64,000 bases of DNA from an uncultured Bacteroidota bacterium (GTDB lineage Bacteria > Bacteroidota > Bacteroidia > Bacteroidales > P3): contig CACYJU010000006.1 in the NCBI GenBank assembly GCA_902774845.1, forward strand, positions 124,001-188,000, given 5' to 3'. The notes under the pieces were generated by a model. That model did no database searches and was not told where the DNA came from. It worked only from the letters and a program-made list of their open reading frames with translations. This document shows, piece after piece, positions 33,533 through 42,299 of the stretch. Position numbers and translations under genes: made by a program. Within the stretch, counting starts at the first letter, position 1; the number at the start of each line of letters is the position of its first letter.

Positions 33533-34603
33533 ATGAAAAAGATTATTTTTATCCTGATGTTCTGGGTCTCAGCGACCCTGGTGATGTCACAAGAAGTGAC
33601 AATCTCTTTCACGGCACAAGGCAGTAATGGCGAGTACCACCCGTTTGACAAGGTGAAGATTGAAAACATCACGCGCGGGTGGAGTCACGAGCTGGTGTAT
33701 CCCGACACCTCTGTTGTTTTAAGTATTCCCACGACAGAAGGGATCAATGTGGCCACAAGGGAAGGCATGTCTGGAATGAAAGTCTACCCCAATCCTTTTG
33801 TGGGGAAATCCGAAGCCGAACTGCAGCTGACGGAAGGCGGCGATGTGAGCATCCGGATAGTCAATATCGACGGAAGCGTAGTATCGAAATACGATGGAGT
33901 GCTGGCGGCCGGAGGGTATAGAATCGATGTCAGCATGTCGAAACCACAGGTGGCGTTCCTTTGTGTCGACGCGAATGGACGCAGGCTTGTCTCCAAGCTT
34001 GTGAATTGCGGCGAAGGCGGAGCGGATCATATCAGTGTCAGCAGCAATGGTAGAGTGTGCCAAAGAGAGGCGAAGGACGCAGAGCTGGATTACGAGATCG
34101 GTGACAGCATGCGCTATGTGGCATTGTCTTCGGAGGGAGGAGTCTTGAATGAAAGCCTCACAGTTGCGAATAACATCACCGGAGAGGAAGGCACAGTAAC
34201 ATTCACCTTCATGGAAGGAAGTGACTGCGAGACGATGATCGCCATGCAGGAAGCGTTGTGGACCGGAAGCCCCTCGAACGACATGACAGACGTTGTGTGG
34301 TCGTATAGGGATACGTTGCTTTTGATAAACTCGCAAGAGCAGTACGATCTCATTTTTGGACGGTTCATGCCGTTGGACGACTTCAATTTTGGAGAGTATA
34401 CCATCATCGCAGCTTTTGGAATGACACCAAGCGGAATAGTAACACACGAGATGTCGACAGAATGTGACAATTCTATATTCAGCATCTATCTGGACGTACA
34501 TTTAAACCTGGCCGATGTGATAAATACTTGGGGCTTCATTATAAAAACCCCCAAGATAACCGATCCAGAGAAAGTGGCATATAACCTGTATATGCATGAG
34601 TAG
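33533..34603 (+). CDS. secreted protein with an internal T9SS-sorting-like domain
   Basis: The protein is 356 aa, with a signal peptide (ending VMSQE) and a short beta region (TISFTAQGSNGEYHPFDKVKIENITRGW). Residues about 83-160 look like a type IX secretion C-terminal sorting domain: KVYPNPFVG, then VSIRIVNIDGSVVSK, GGYRIDVSM and RRLVSKLVN. Sorting domains are normally the last 70-100 residues, yet here nearly 200 residues follow. The C-terminal part (DTLLLINSQEQYDLIFGRF ... YTIIAAFG) loosely resembles the lipoprotein at 35291. Function unknown. It lies in a run of exported proteins. Confidence 0.75.
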   Translation: MKKIIFILMFWVSATLVMSQEVTISFTAQGSNGEYHPFDKVKIENITRGWSHELVYPDTSVVLSIPTTEGINVATREGMSGMKVYPNPFVGKSEAELQLTEGGDVSIRIVNIDGSVVSKYDGVLAAGGYRIDVSMSKPQVAFLCVDANGRRLVSKLVNCGEGGADHISVSSNGRVCQREAKDAELDYEIGDSMRYVALSSEGGVLNESLTVANNITGEEGTVTFTFMEGSDCETMIAMQEALWTGSPSNDMTDVVWSYRDTLLLINSQEQYDLIFGRFMPLDDFNFGEYTIIAAFGMTPSGIVTHEMSTECDNSIFSIYLDVHLNLADVINTWGFIIKTPKITDPEKVAYNLYMHE

Positions 34604-34689
34604 GAATAAAGGTGTAGAAAAATAAAAGAGAAATAATAATGAAAAATATGAAAGCACTAAGATTTATCATTTATACAATTAATTATATT

Positions 34690-35034
34690 ATGAAAAACTC
34701 AATTTTGTCATTTCTGCCTTTGTTCTTTTTGCTTGTCTCCTGTAAGGCTGATTACGACTATGAAATCAATGTGGACGAGCAGATAACAATCGGCTTGGAG
34801 TCGTCAGGCCACGATGGTGGTTATTCATGGTGCTGGGTTAGGCAGGACCACGTGTTGGATAGCGTGAGTCATGTGTTCACCCCATTTAATGAGGATGTGA
34901 ACGGTTCCGCAGGAACTGAGCATTGGATTTTTGCTGGGGCAGAAAAGGGGTCCACAACCATTCGGCTGGAGTACAGGAAGCCGTGGAACGATACCGTTAA
35001 GGATGCTAGGGAATACACGGTGAGTGTGAAGTAG
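34690..35034 (+). CDS. chagasin-like (I42) protease-inhibitor lipoprotein
   Basis: From ATG 34690 the protein is 114 aa, with a lipobox (FLLVSCKADYDYE). Three loops typical of chagasin-type cysteine-protease inhibitors are recognisable: GHDGGYSWCW (for NPTTGYxW), GTEHWIFAGAEKG (for the GxxxW/F loop), and TIRLEYRKPWNDT (for the RPW loop). The end EYTVSVK is also typical. Such lipoproteins are thought to protect the cell from its own or host papain-like proteases. No protease gene is adjacent. An upstream in-frame ATG (34639) would bury the signal. Confidence 0.72.
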   Translation: MKNSILSFLPLFFLLVSCKADYDYEINVDEQITIGLESSGHDGGYSWCWVRQDHVLDSVSHVFTPFNEDVNGSAGTEHWIFAGAEKGSTTIRLEYRKPWNDTVKDAREYTVSVK

Positions 35035-35181
35035 AAAAGAATGTGCTTCCATAGGAGGCATCATCGAGTGACGGAGTAGGATTAACAGAAAGAAGGGTGA
35101 GCGGCAGGAATGCACAGAAAAAGGATTGAAAAACTAATGCGCATTTCTCTGCCAACAACACCCGAGGCACTTGAAAGAACA

Positions 35182-35201
35182 AAATACCTACAATAGGTAG
35201 C
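35182..35201. other. small hairpin in the spacer 35035-35290
   Basis: TACCTA CAA TAGGTA (35185-35199) is a perfect 6-bp stem. The rest of this 256-bp spacer shows no gene. Confidence 0.4.
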
Positions 35202-35290
35202 GTGATTGAAACTTATTTGTTGTGGGAAGGTGTAGTTAATAACAGCAAAAATAAATATGTCAGACATGTTTAATGCAAAAAACAAATATC

Positions 35291-35818
35291 ATGAAATCGA
35301 GAATCATTTTTATAGCAATTGCATTGTTTGGAGCTCTTTTTGTAGGATGTGAGGATGACCCTCTCGTAATAGACACTCCGCAGGATACGATTATACCGCG
35401 GGATACTATTTCGGAGCCGTCATGGGATACTATCTCACCCATATCTGTATCGGATTCATTAGAGGCAAAGCTGAATGGAATATTTAATAGAAACATTCTC
35501 TGGGAAGAGCCAGACTCATTATGGGTTATAAGAGACCAGCGTAGTTTGGACAGCTTTGCGGCTGTATATACGAGCGATAGCACCATCGTTGAATTCGACT
35601 TCACTAATGCATCGATAATCCTTTGTCGTGTAACATATCCCAGTACCGCTTACGAACTCACAAACTATTATCTACTCTCGAACGGTACAAACTGCAAGTT
35701 TCATACATTTGTTTCCGAAGTGCAGCCATCTGGCTACCAAGCTATCAGGTCTCAACTATTTTGGGTCTCCTATCCGAATATTTGTAATGAAATAAGATTG
35801 GAAGTTAACCCAAATTAA
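35291..35818 (+). CDS. predicted lipoprotein of unknown function
   Basis: From ATG 35291 the protein is 175 aa with a lipobox (ALFGALFVGCEDD). An Asp/Thr/Pro-rich tether follows (about 22-60, DTPQDTIIPRDTISEPSWDTI). The globular part is WVIRDQRSLDSFAAVYTSDS then VEFDFTNASIILCRV. This order (inserted query-like helix, DF strand, hydrophobic strand) resembles the C-terminal half of the protein at 33533. I do not recognise a named family. The base composition is AT-richer than that of the housekeeping genes. Confidence 0.7.
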   Translation: MKSRIIFIAIALFGALFVGCEDDPLVIDTPQDTIIPRDTISEPSWDTISPISVSDSLEAKLNGIFNRNILWEEPDSLWVIRDQRSLDSFAAVYTSDSTIVEFDFTNASIILCRVTYPSTAYELTNYYLLSNGTNCKFHTFVSEVQPSGYQAIRSQLFWVSYPNICNEIRLEVNPN

Positions 35819-35975
35819 AGATAGCCGACGGTCAAATGTATTTGCTTTTCACCTCCACGAAAGGTGCCATTCACCGTGGATGGTAATCTCGGAGTCCTCG
35901 TTGATGGGGAAAAAACTTATCGCCCACAATAAAAACAGAATATTTCGTTATTGTACTTAAATATCGGTATAAATA

Positions 35976-36076
35976 AATCGAGTCTATAGAAGCAATTATT
36001 ACTAGGTTATTCATCAATCAGGAAGGCAACTGTTATAGATTGCCTAGTAATTATTAACAAAAAAAACGACTCGATT
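35976..36076 (+). promoter_or_regulatory. structured 5' leader of the OMP gene
   Basis: Nested inverted repeats end exactly at the start codon. The outer stem is AATCGAGTC (35976-35984) with GACTCGATT (36068-36076). The middle stem is ATTACTAGG (35998-36006) with CCTAGTAAT (36043-36051), extended by three pairs past a T-T mismatch. The inner stem is CAATC (36015-36019) with GATTG (36038-36042). The ATG at 36077 follows the outer stem directly. An RNA switch or thermosensor is possible but unproven. Confidence 0.6.
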
Positions 36077-36652
36077 ATGAGAAAGAATGTTCTCAAGACA
36101 ATGGCACTTTGTGCCGTGCTGACCATGCTGGGAAGCGGTCAGGTGATGGCTCAGAAGGTAGAACTCTCGCACAGTGTGGACAACTCGCTGGGCTACTTGC
36201 GCAAGCTGTCAAAAGACGGCGTGAAGATGGATGTGCAGTACAACCTGGGCATCGGCAAACATCTGGATGTGCTGTTTGATGTGGCTGTCGGCACGCTGTA
36301 CAGCAACGACTACAGACGTTCGATATTCTACACGGCTCCGATGGGGCATTCGGTGGGGCTGTATGCCGGAGTGCGCGGGAAGCTCCTGCCGACAGAGCGG
36401 CTGACACTCGGATTGTCGCTGTTGACCGGCGTGGGATTCAATATCGACCAGACGTTTTACGACAACAAACTTCTGTATGTTGGTTTACTAAACCCGGAGG
36501 TGGCTGGCAGAATTGACGTGATGTATGGTGTCACAGACATGGTCTCGCTGGGAGTCTATGGCGAAATGGGATACGTGTTTTCTGGTACGCTGGCGGGTGA
36601 AAGTCCACTTACTGCCAGCGCAGGCCTGAAAGCCTCGTTCAAGCTCAAGTGA
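36077..36652 (+). CDS. small outer-membrane beta-barrel protein
   Basis: The protein is 191 aa with a signal peptide (about 1-25, ending QVMAQ). Alternating amphipathic strands follow (KMDVQYNLGIGKHLDVLFDVAVG, VGLYAGVRGKLLP, RLTLGLSLLTGVGF, SLGVYGEMGYVFSG) and it ends LKASFKLK. This fits an eight-strand OmpX/porin-like barrel. Function unknown. Its leader is strongly structured (35976-36076). Confidence 0.75.
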   Translation: MRKNVLKTMALCAVLTMLGSGQVMAQKVELSHSVDNSLGYLRKLSKDGVKMDVQYNLGIGKHLDVLFDVAVGTLYSNDYRRSIFYTAPMGHSVGLYAGVRGKLLPTERLTLGLSLLTGVGFNIDQTFYDNKLLYVGLLNPEVAGRIDVMYGVTDMVSLGVYGEMGYVFSGTLAGESPLTASAGLKASFKLK

Positions 36653-37078
36653 CAGAATCACCCACTTCGGCTCAGCATTTTCACGAATCTTTTTTTATGG
36701 TCGCTTCGCTCAAAAACAATAAAAAATCAATTAGAAAATTAAAGGGAACAATATAGGAGTTGACCTATTTTAAAACGTTAATTATCGTGTAATTATCCGT
36801 ATAATTAATCATTAATTTGAGGAACATTAGATCGTTATGCCATTTTTCGGTCAATATCTATATCACCGCTTATAAAAAAAGGGGGGGTGAAAAATTTTGA
36901 ATAAGATTTTGAAGCTATTAGGCCGACCAGATGATAATTTTGAAAGTTGGAAATTGAATGTTGAAAACCATAAAAGAGCCCTGCCCCTTTTGGGAACGGG
37001 GCTCTTTAGTTTGGATTGGTGCGTGCCAGCACAGGGAAGATGCGTAAAATAAAAGTGGGGTTTTGGCGTTAGATATAT
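36653..37078. other. 426-bp spacer between the OMP gene and the lytic transglycosylase
   Basis: I see no gene here. The left half is AT-rich. TTGAA-type words lie at 36940-36970, a terminator-like hairpin at 36973-37007, and a variant of the 19-bp hairpin repeat at 37019-37037 (GTGCGTGCCAGCACAGGGA). Confidence 0.65.
36973..37007 (+). terminator. terminator-like hairpin
   Basis: AAAGAGCCC (36973-36981) pairs perfectly with GGGCTCTTT (36999-37007). The T-tract is short (TTTAG), and the nearest upstream gene ends 320 bp away, so function is uncertain. Confidence 0.4.
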
Positions 37079-38332
37079 ATGATGAAAAGAAAAATCATAT
37101 TGTCGTTTGCCTTTATGTGCATACTCTCTTGGGGTGTTTTTGCACAGAACGCGGACGAAGCTGAGACTGCCGTGATGACCGCTCGCTTCAACGCGAGCTA
37201 CGACAGCCTGATGCACTCGTTCTACCTGAAGAACCACTCGATACGCACCGGGAACCACGATGCGACAGTTTCGGTGGCAGACTTCGACCAGATACCTGAC
37301 TCGGTGATAGAAGGGCGACTGAAAAAACTGCACACGGTGATTCGGATGTCCTACAACGAGGCTGTGCGCTCTTATATCAAGACATACCTTAAGATCATGT
37401 CGAACCGACTGGACGTGATGACGAGCCTCTGCGAGATGTACCACCCGATGTTCGAGGAGACGCTGACTGCCTACGGAGTGCCCGAAGAGCTAAAATACCT
37501 CGCGATAGTGGAGTCGGCGATGAACCCGCAGGCGACCTCGCGTGTGGGAGCAGCCGGCCTTTGGCAGTTCATGTACCATACGGGCAAAGTGTACGACCTG
37601 GAGGTGAACTCGCTCGTCGACGAACGTAGAGACCCCTACGCCTCGACGGTGGCGGCAGCACGCTATCTGAGAGACCTGCACAGGATATTCGGCGACTGGA
37701 TTCTGGCTATCGCAGCCTACAACTGCGGACCTGGCAACATAAACAAAGCCATTGCGCGATCAGGCGGCAAGACGGGCTACTGGGAGATATATCCTTACCT
37801 GCCCCGCGAGACACGTGGTTACATACCGGCCTTCATCGCCGCAACCTACGTGATGAACTACTACCCCGAACACGGCATCAAGCCCCACCGCATCGAGCTT
37901 CCATCCCGCAACGACACGGTGATGCTGAGTAGCGACGCGATGTACTGCTTCGTGGAGCAGTATGCGGGCGTGAGCGCCGAGGAACTGAGGACACTCAACC
38001 CTCAATACAAGACCGACTTCGTGCCGGGTTCGACAGGCAAGTACCATCTTACGCTGCCCGCCGACAAAGTGCACGGGTTTATCACGGCAGAGGATTCAAT
38101 ATATGTACACACGCAAGACTCGCTGCAGAAGAAGCCTGTGGCTGCGATAGAGAAAGAGGTGAAGCCGAGTGCTGGAAAAGGTGGAGGATCGACAGTATAC
38201 CACAAGGTGAAGCAAGGCGAGACACTGACGAAGATAGCGGCAAAATACGGCACCACCGTAGCACAGATAAAGAAGCGCAACGGACTTAAAGGCGACCGTA
38301 TACGTGCAGGACAGAGGATAAGGGTGAGGTGA
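37079..38332 (+). CDS. MltD-like lytic transglycosylase with LysM
   Basis: The 417-aa periplasmic protein has a signal peptide (ending GVFAQ). Its SLT domain (about 130-260) contains the catalytic glutamate in AIVESAMNPQATS, then GAAGLWQFM, ERRDPYASTVAAARYL and IAAYNCGPGN. A C-terminal LysM (VYHKVKQGETLTKIAAKYG) binds peptidoglycan. It cleaves glycan strands to 1,6-anhydro-MurNAc. The FtsB-like gene follows after a word-array spacer (38337-38399), so this may be a cell-wall/division pair. Confidence 0.92.
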   Translation: MMKRKIILSFAFMCILSWGVFAQNADEAETAVMTARFNASYDSLMHSFYLKNHSIRTGNHDATVSVADFDQIPDSVIEGRLKKLHTVIRMSYNEAVRSYIKTYLKIMSNRLDVMTSLCEMYHPMFEETLTAYGVPEELKYLAIVESAMNPQATSRVGAAGLWQFMYHTGKVYDLEVNSLVDERRDPYASTVAAARYLRDLHRIFGDWILAIAAYNCGPGNINKAIARSGGKTGYWEIYPYLPRETRGYIPAFIAATYVMNYYPEHGIKPHRIELPSRNDTVMLSSDAMYCFVEQYAGVSAEELRTLNPQYKTDFVPGSTGKYHLTLPADKVHGFITAEDSIYVHTQDSLQKKPVAAIEKEVKPSAGKGGGSTVYHKVKQGETLTKIAAKYGTTVAQIKKRNGLKGDRIRAGQRIRVR

Positions 38333-38336
38333 TTGT

Positions 38337-38399
38337 GTGAATGCGTTAATGTGTTAATGTGTAAATGTGGGATTGATTGATTGCATGAATGCTTGAATT
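38337..38399 (+). repeat. mixed word array between the transglycosylase and FtsB-like genes
   Basis: GTTAATGT-type words (GCGTTAAT, GTGTTAAT, GTGTAAAT) grade into the octamer family (GATTGATT, GCATGAAT, GCTTGAAT) and end at the ATG. Confidence 0.8.
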
Positions 38400-38702
38400 A
38401 TGAAAAAGGTGGCTTTAAAGATATGGAAGGTGTTGAGCAACAGATATGTTGCCACTCTGGTTATCTTCGCTGTGGTGTTCCTGTTTTTAGACGAGAACAA
38501 TCTGCTGGTGACCTTGAAACAAGAGAAAGAGGTGAAAGAGCTGCACGCAGTGGAGGCAAGCTACCGCGAGGCGATCAAGAACGACAGCATACAGGCGTTG
38601 TCGCTGAAGAACAAGAAAGAGAACCTTCCGGCCATAGAGAAATACGGCCGTGAGACCTATTACCTCAAAACCAAAGACGAGGACGTATTTGTGTGCAAGT
38701 AA
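38400..38702 (+). CDS. FtsB/DivIC-family septum-formation protein
   Basis: This 100-aa bitopic protein has one membrane helix (VATLVIFAVVFLFLDENN) followed by a coiled coil (LVTLKQEKEVKELHAVEASY) and a short tail (NLPAIEKYGRETYYLKTKDEDVFV). The REKYYM-like motif before the end is typical of the family in Bacteroidota. Such proteins bridge the division complex FtsQLB. The size is normal. It converges with the TPR gene. Confidence 0.82.
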   Translation: MKKVALKIWKVLSNRYVATLVIFAVVFLFLDENNLLVTLKQEKEVKELHAVEASYREAIKNDSIQALSLKNKKENLPAIEKYGRETYYLKTKDEDVFVCK

Positions 38703-38720
38703 GAGGGCTTAAGTAATACT

Positions 38721-39566
38721 TTACTGTATCACAGAAAGCAGCAGCTGGGCTTGCTCAAGGTCGGGCTTGATGTCGAGGGCACGACCGAGAGAGACTTTAG
38801 CCTTGTCGGGCTGGCTGTTCTGATATTGGCATTTACCCAAGAGGTAGTATGACCAAGCATCATCGGGAGTGAGCCGGACGGCCTTCGAGAGGCAGTCGAT
38901 AGCACCTTTGAGATTGGCGAGAGCCATATAGCTCTCCGCCATAGACTTTAGCGCTTCAGGATAGAGAGGAAAGCAACGCAGAGCCTGCCCATAATACTCC
39001 ACCGCCTGAGGGTGTTGTGAGCGCGAGCGGGCAATCTCACCCAGGAAAAACCAAGCACGCTGGAAGGAGGGGTCGTTGGCTATGACCGACTGGAAGCAAT
39101 GTTCCGCCTGAGCGGTATCGGACAGACGAAGGTAGCTCTCACCAAGACGACACCAGGCACCCACGAATCCCGGTCCGCCGAACTCGGTGGCACGACGCAG
39201 GTACTCTTCAGCACTCTTGTAGCTACCCTGATCGAAGAAAATGGTTCCTAGGATGAAATAGACATCCTTGCACTTACGGTCCTTCTCGATGACCGTCTGA
39301 CACAGGTCTATAGCCTGCCGGACACTATCCTGCTTATAGAGAGCGGCAGCAAGACGCCAGCCGGCTTCGACATTTTGAGGGTCAATACTGAGCGCCTGCC
39401 TGTAGCATACGGAAGAGCTGTCGTAGCGGTTGGAACTGTCGTACCCCATACCACGGGCGACCCAATCGTCGGCAGAGGACTGAGCAAAAGAGGAAACACA
39501 GAAGAAAAGTGCGAATATGAATGCGGTGGCTCTTGATTGCCTGAATGCTTGAATGCTTGAATGCAT
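38721..39566 (-). CDS. exported TPR protein whose start lies in an octamer array
   Basis: This 281-aa protein has six to seven TPR units (YRQALSIDPQNVEAGWRLAAALY, EEYLRRATEFGGPGFVGAW, VEYYGQALRCFPLYPEAL). The hydrophobic signal core FIFALFFCVSSFAQ is preceded by MHSSIQAFRQSRAT. Those first residues, including the ATG (39564-39566), are encoded by the octamer word array at 39531-39570, and no other start precedes the signal core. Role unknown. TPR proteins scaffold envelope complexes. Confidence 0.82.
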   Translation of the reverse strand: MHSSIQAFRQSRATAFIFALFFCVSSFAQSSADDWVARGMGYDSSNRYDSSSVCYRQALSIDPQNVEAGWRLAAALYKQDSVRQAIDLCQTVIEKDRKCKDVYFILGTIFFDQGSYKSAEEYLRRATEFGGPGFVGAWCRLGESYLRLSDTAQAEHCFQSVIANDPSFQRAWFFLGEIARSRSQHPQAVEYYGQALRCFPLYPEALKSMAESYMALANLKGAIDCLSKAVRLTPDDAWSYYLLGKCQYQNSQPDKAKVSLGRALDIKPDLEQAQLLLSVIQ

Positions 39567-39570
39567 GAGC
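39531..39570. repeat. octamer word array containing a start codon
   Basis: Units TCTTGATT, GCCTGAAT, GCTTGAAT, GCTTGAAT and GCATGAGC. The minus-strand ATG of the TPR gene is the CAT of the last unit. Confidence 0.88.
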
Positions 39571-39907
39571 GTTTGAGTTTATAATTATATTAGTGAGTTT
39601 TTGTTATATAACTTAATAAATGTAAAATTGTTGTGCGAGAGCGAACGTAATGTCAAGCTCGCTTGAGGATTGCTGAGCCGAAGCCAACAATGACTCCAAA
39701 GAAGTCAATTGTTGTGCGAGAGCTGAGCCGAAGCCAACAATGACTCCGAAGGAGACAACTGTTATGCGAAAAAAAAGATGAGTTTTTGGAGGTTATATTT
39801 ATTTTTTGTTACTTTGCAAGGTGCGTCTGGTTTTGTGTTTTAATGGTTAGACTTTGAATTATAAGTTTTTAAATAAGATTGATACAATAAATAATATATA
39901 TATACAC
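39571..39907. other. spacer upstream of topA with 50-bp tandem repeat
   Basis: I see no gene here. A 26-bp block beginning GCTGAGCCGAAGCC occurs identically at 39672-39697 and 39722-39747 (period 50). Both copies are followed by similar AAGTCAATTGTTGTGCG text, and a partial unit precedes them from 39627. The topA promoter follows. Confidence 0.8.
39785..39816 (+). promoter_or_regulatory. promoter of the topA operon
   Basis: TTTG (39785-39788), 20 nt, TTACTTTG (39809-39816) followed by CAAGG. It is 91 bp before the ATG. Confidence 0.65.
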
Positions 39908-42298
39908 ATGAAAAATCTCGTTATAGTAGAGTCGCCAGCCAAGGCGAAAACGATTGAGAAATTTCTCGGTGCGGACTACACCGTGAAGTCGAGTTACGGA
40001 CACATCAGAGACCTTTCGAAGAAAGAGATGTCGATAGATGTGGACAAAGACTATGAACCCGAATATCAGATTGCCGACGACAAGCACAAGCTGGTGTCGG
40101 AACTGCAGAAAGCGGTGAACGAAGCCGACCAGGTGTGGCTGGCATCCGATGAGGACCGCGAAGGAGAGGCTATAGCCTGGCATCTGCAGGAAACGCTAAA
40201 ATTAGACAAAGAGAAGACCAAACGAATTGTCTTCAATGAGATTACGAAAAACGCGATAGTGCATGCCATCGAGAACCCAAGAAAGATTGATATGAACCTG
40301 GTTGACGCACAGCAGGCACGTCGAGTGCTGGATCGTCTGGTGGGTTATGAGATAAGCCCTATACTGTGGAGCAAGATCAAGCCAGCCCTCTCGGCAGGCA
40401 GAGTGCAGAGCGTGGCGGTTAGACTGATAGTGGAACGCGAACGCGAGATAAAGGATTTCAAGAGTGAAGGTTATTTCAAGGTTGTAGCTGAATTCAAGGC
40501 TGGAGAGAACGGCACGATAATGGCAGAGATAGGACGTCGTATTACAAGCGAGAAAGAAGTGACGAAACTCCTGAAAGAGATAGGAGCCGCCAGCTGGGAG
40601 GTGACAGAGGTAGAGAAGAAACCGGCACACCGCTCACCGGCACCGCCGTTCACAACCTCAACCCTACAGCAGGAAGCAAGCCGCAAGCTGGGCTACTCGG
40701 TAGCAAGGACAATGCAGATAGCACAGCAGCTCTACGAGTCGGGATATATCACCTATATGCGTACCGACTCAGTGAACCTCTCCGAACTGGCGCTGAAGAT
40801 GGCCTCGGAAGAGATCACGAACCTCTACGGTGAGAGATATCTAAAGACACGCAGATACCACACAAAGACCAAAGGAGCACAGGAGGCACACGAGGCTATC
40901 CGTCCGACCTACCTGGCTAACCAGACCATCAACGCTGACGTAGCACAAAGGAAACTCTACGAGCTGATATGGAAACGTACGATAGCATCGCAGATGTCTG
41001 ACGCCGAGATAGAGAAGACGACCATTGAGATAGGCAGCACGCAGGTGGAAGACCGATTTGTGTGGACAGGCGAGCAGGTGCTATTCGACGGATTCTTCAA
41101 AGTCTACCTGGAATCGACCGACGAGGAGGAAGATCCAGACCTCACCAACGTGACCCCGCAACTGGCGGTGAACAAAGGCCAAAGACTGCAACTAAACAAC
41201 GCAGAGGCATCGCAACACTACACCATGCATCCTCCCAGATATACAGAAGCAAGCCTGGTGAAGAAACTGGAAGAGCTGGGCATAGGACGTCCTTCGACAT
41301 ATGCTCCGACCATCTCTACCATTCTGAAACGAGAATACGTTAGCAAAGAAGACCGCAATCCCGACCTGAGAAACGCGATAGTCATACAGCTTCACAACAA
41401 CATGCTGAAGAAGAGCGAACGGGTGGAGAAAGTGGGAGCGGAGAAGGGTAAGCTGGTACCGACCGACATCGGAACGGTGGTGAACGACTTCCTCATGGAA
41501 CATTTCACGAACATCCTCGACTATAACTTCACAGCCACGGTTGAGAAAGACTTCGACGAGATTGCCGCCGGCACAAAAGCGTGGAGGAAGGTGATAGACG
41601 GTTTTTACCGTCCATTCCACAAGAACATCGAGCAGACGCAGAAGACCTCGCACCGCAGCAGCGGCGAGCGTCTTATCGGAGTAGACCCGAAGAGCGGAAA
41701 GAACGTTTATGCCAAAATCGGCCGTTACGGAACGCTGGTACAGATAGGCGACACCAACAACGAGGAGAAACCCAAATTCGCCTCGATGAAGAAAGGCCAA
41801 AGCATTGAAACCATCACCCTGAACGAAGCCCTGAGCCTCTTCTGCCTACCTCGAAACGTAGGTAAATACGACGGCAGCGATGTCATCGTCTCGATCGGCA
41901 AATTCGGACCATACGTGCGTCTTGGAAACAAATTCTACTCGCTCTCGAAAAGCGACGATCCTTATGAGGTAGATCTGGAACGCTGCATCAAGATTATCGA
42001 GGAGAAGCGCAAAGAAGAGGCGAAGAAAGAGAAGAACAAAGACCTCTATCCCTACACGATAGGCACCTATGAGGACAACCCCGTGCAGGCCAACGACGGC
42101 AAATACGGTCCCTACCTCACCTATCGCGGCGAGAACTTCAGGCTGCCCAAAGACTGCGAGCCGATAAAGATAACCTTGGAGGAAGCCCTCGAGATCATCA
42201 AGAACGGAGGCAAAAACAAGAGCAAAAAAAGCTCTGCCACCGCAAAGAAGAGTGTAACAAAGAGTTCGACTACAAAGACCGCAGCCAAGAAGAAATAG
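39908..42298 (+). CDS. topA: DNA topoisomerase I
   Basis: From ATG 39908 (MKNLVIVESPAKAKTIEKFLG) the enzyme is 796 aa. It is a type IA topoisomerase that removes negative supercoils. Toprim acids are in WLASDEDREGEAIAWHL and the active-site tyrosine is in GYITYMRTDSVNLS. C-terminal Toprim_C repeats (VYAKIGRYGTLVQIGD, VSIGKFGPYVRLGN, DGKYGPYLTYRGE) replace zinc fingers, and a Lys/Ser-rich tail ends the protein. It leads a tightly packed operon, and the next gene starts one base after its stop. Confidence 0.96.
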   Translation: MKNLVIVESPAKAKTIEKFLGADYTVKSSYGHIRDLSKKEMSIDVDKDYEPEYQIADDKHKLVSELQKAVNEADQVWLASDEDREGEAIAWHLQETLKLDKEKTKRIVFNEITKNAIVHAIENPRKIDMNLVDAQQARRVLDRLVGYEISPILWSKIKPALSAGRVQSVAVRLIVEREREIKDFKSEGYFKVVAEFKAGENGTIMAEIGRRITSEKEVTKLLKEIGAASWEVTEVEKKPAHRSPAPPFTTSTLQQEASRKLGYSVARTMQIAQQLYESGYITYMRTDSVNLSELALKMASEEITNLYGERYLKTRRYHTKTKGAQEAHEAIRPTYLANQTINADVAQRKLYELIWKRTIASQMSDAEIEKTTIEIGSTQVEDRFVWTGEQVLFDGFFKVYLESTDEEEDPDLTNVTPQLAVNKGQRLQLNNAEASQHYTMHPPRYTEASLVKKLEELGIGRPSTYAPTISTILKREYVSKEDRNPDLRNAIVIQLHNNMLKKSERVEKVGAEKGKLVPTDIGTVVNDFLMEHFTNILDYNFTATVEKDFDEIAAGTKAWRKVIDGFYRPFHKNIEQTQKTSHRSSGERLIGVDPKSGKNVYAKIGRYGTLVQIGDTNNEEKPKFASMKKGQSIETITLNEALSLFCLPRNVGKYDGSDVIVSIGKFGPYVRLGNKFYSLSKSDDPYEVDLERCIKIIEEKRKEEAKKEKNKDLYPYTIGTYEDNPVQANDGKYGPYLTYRGENFRLPKDCEPIKITLEEALEIIKNGGKNKSKKSSATAKKSVTKSSTTKTAAKKK

Positions 42299-42299
42299 C

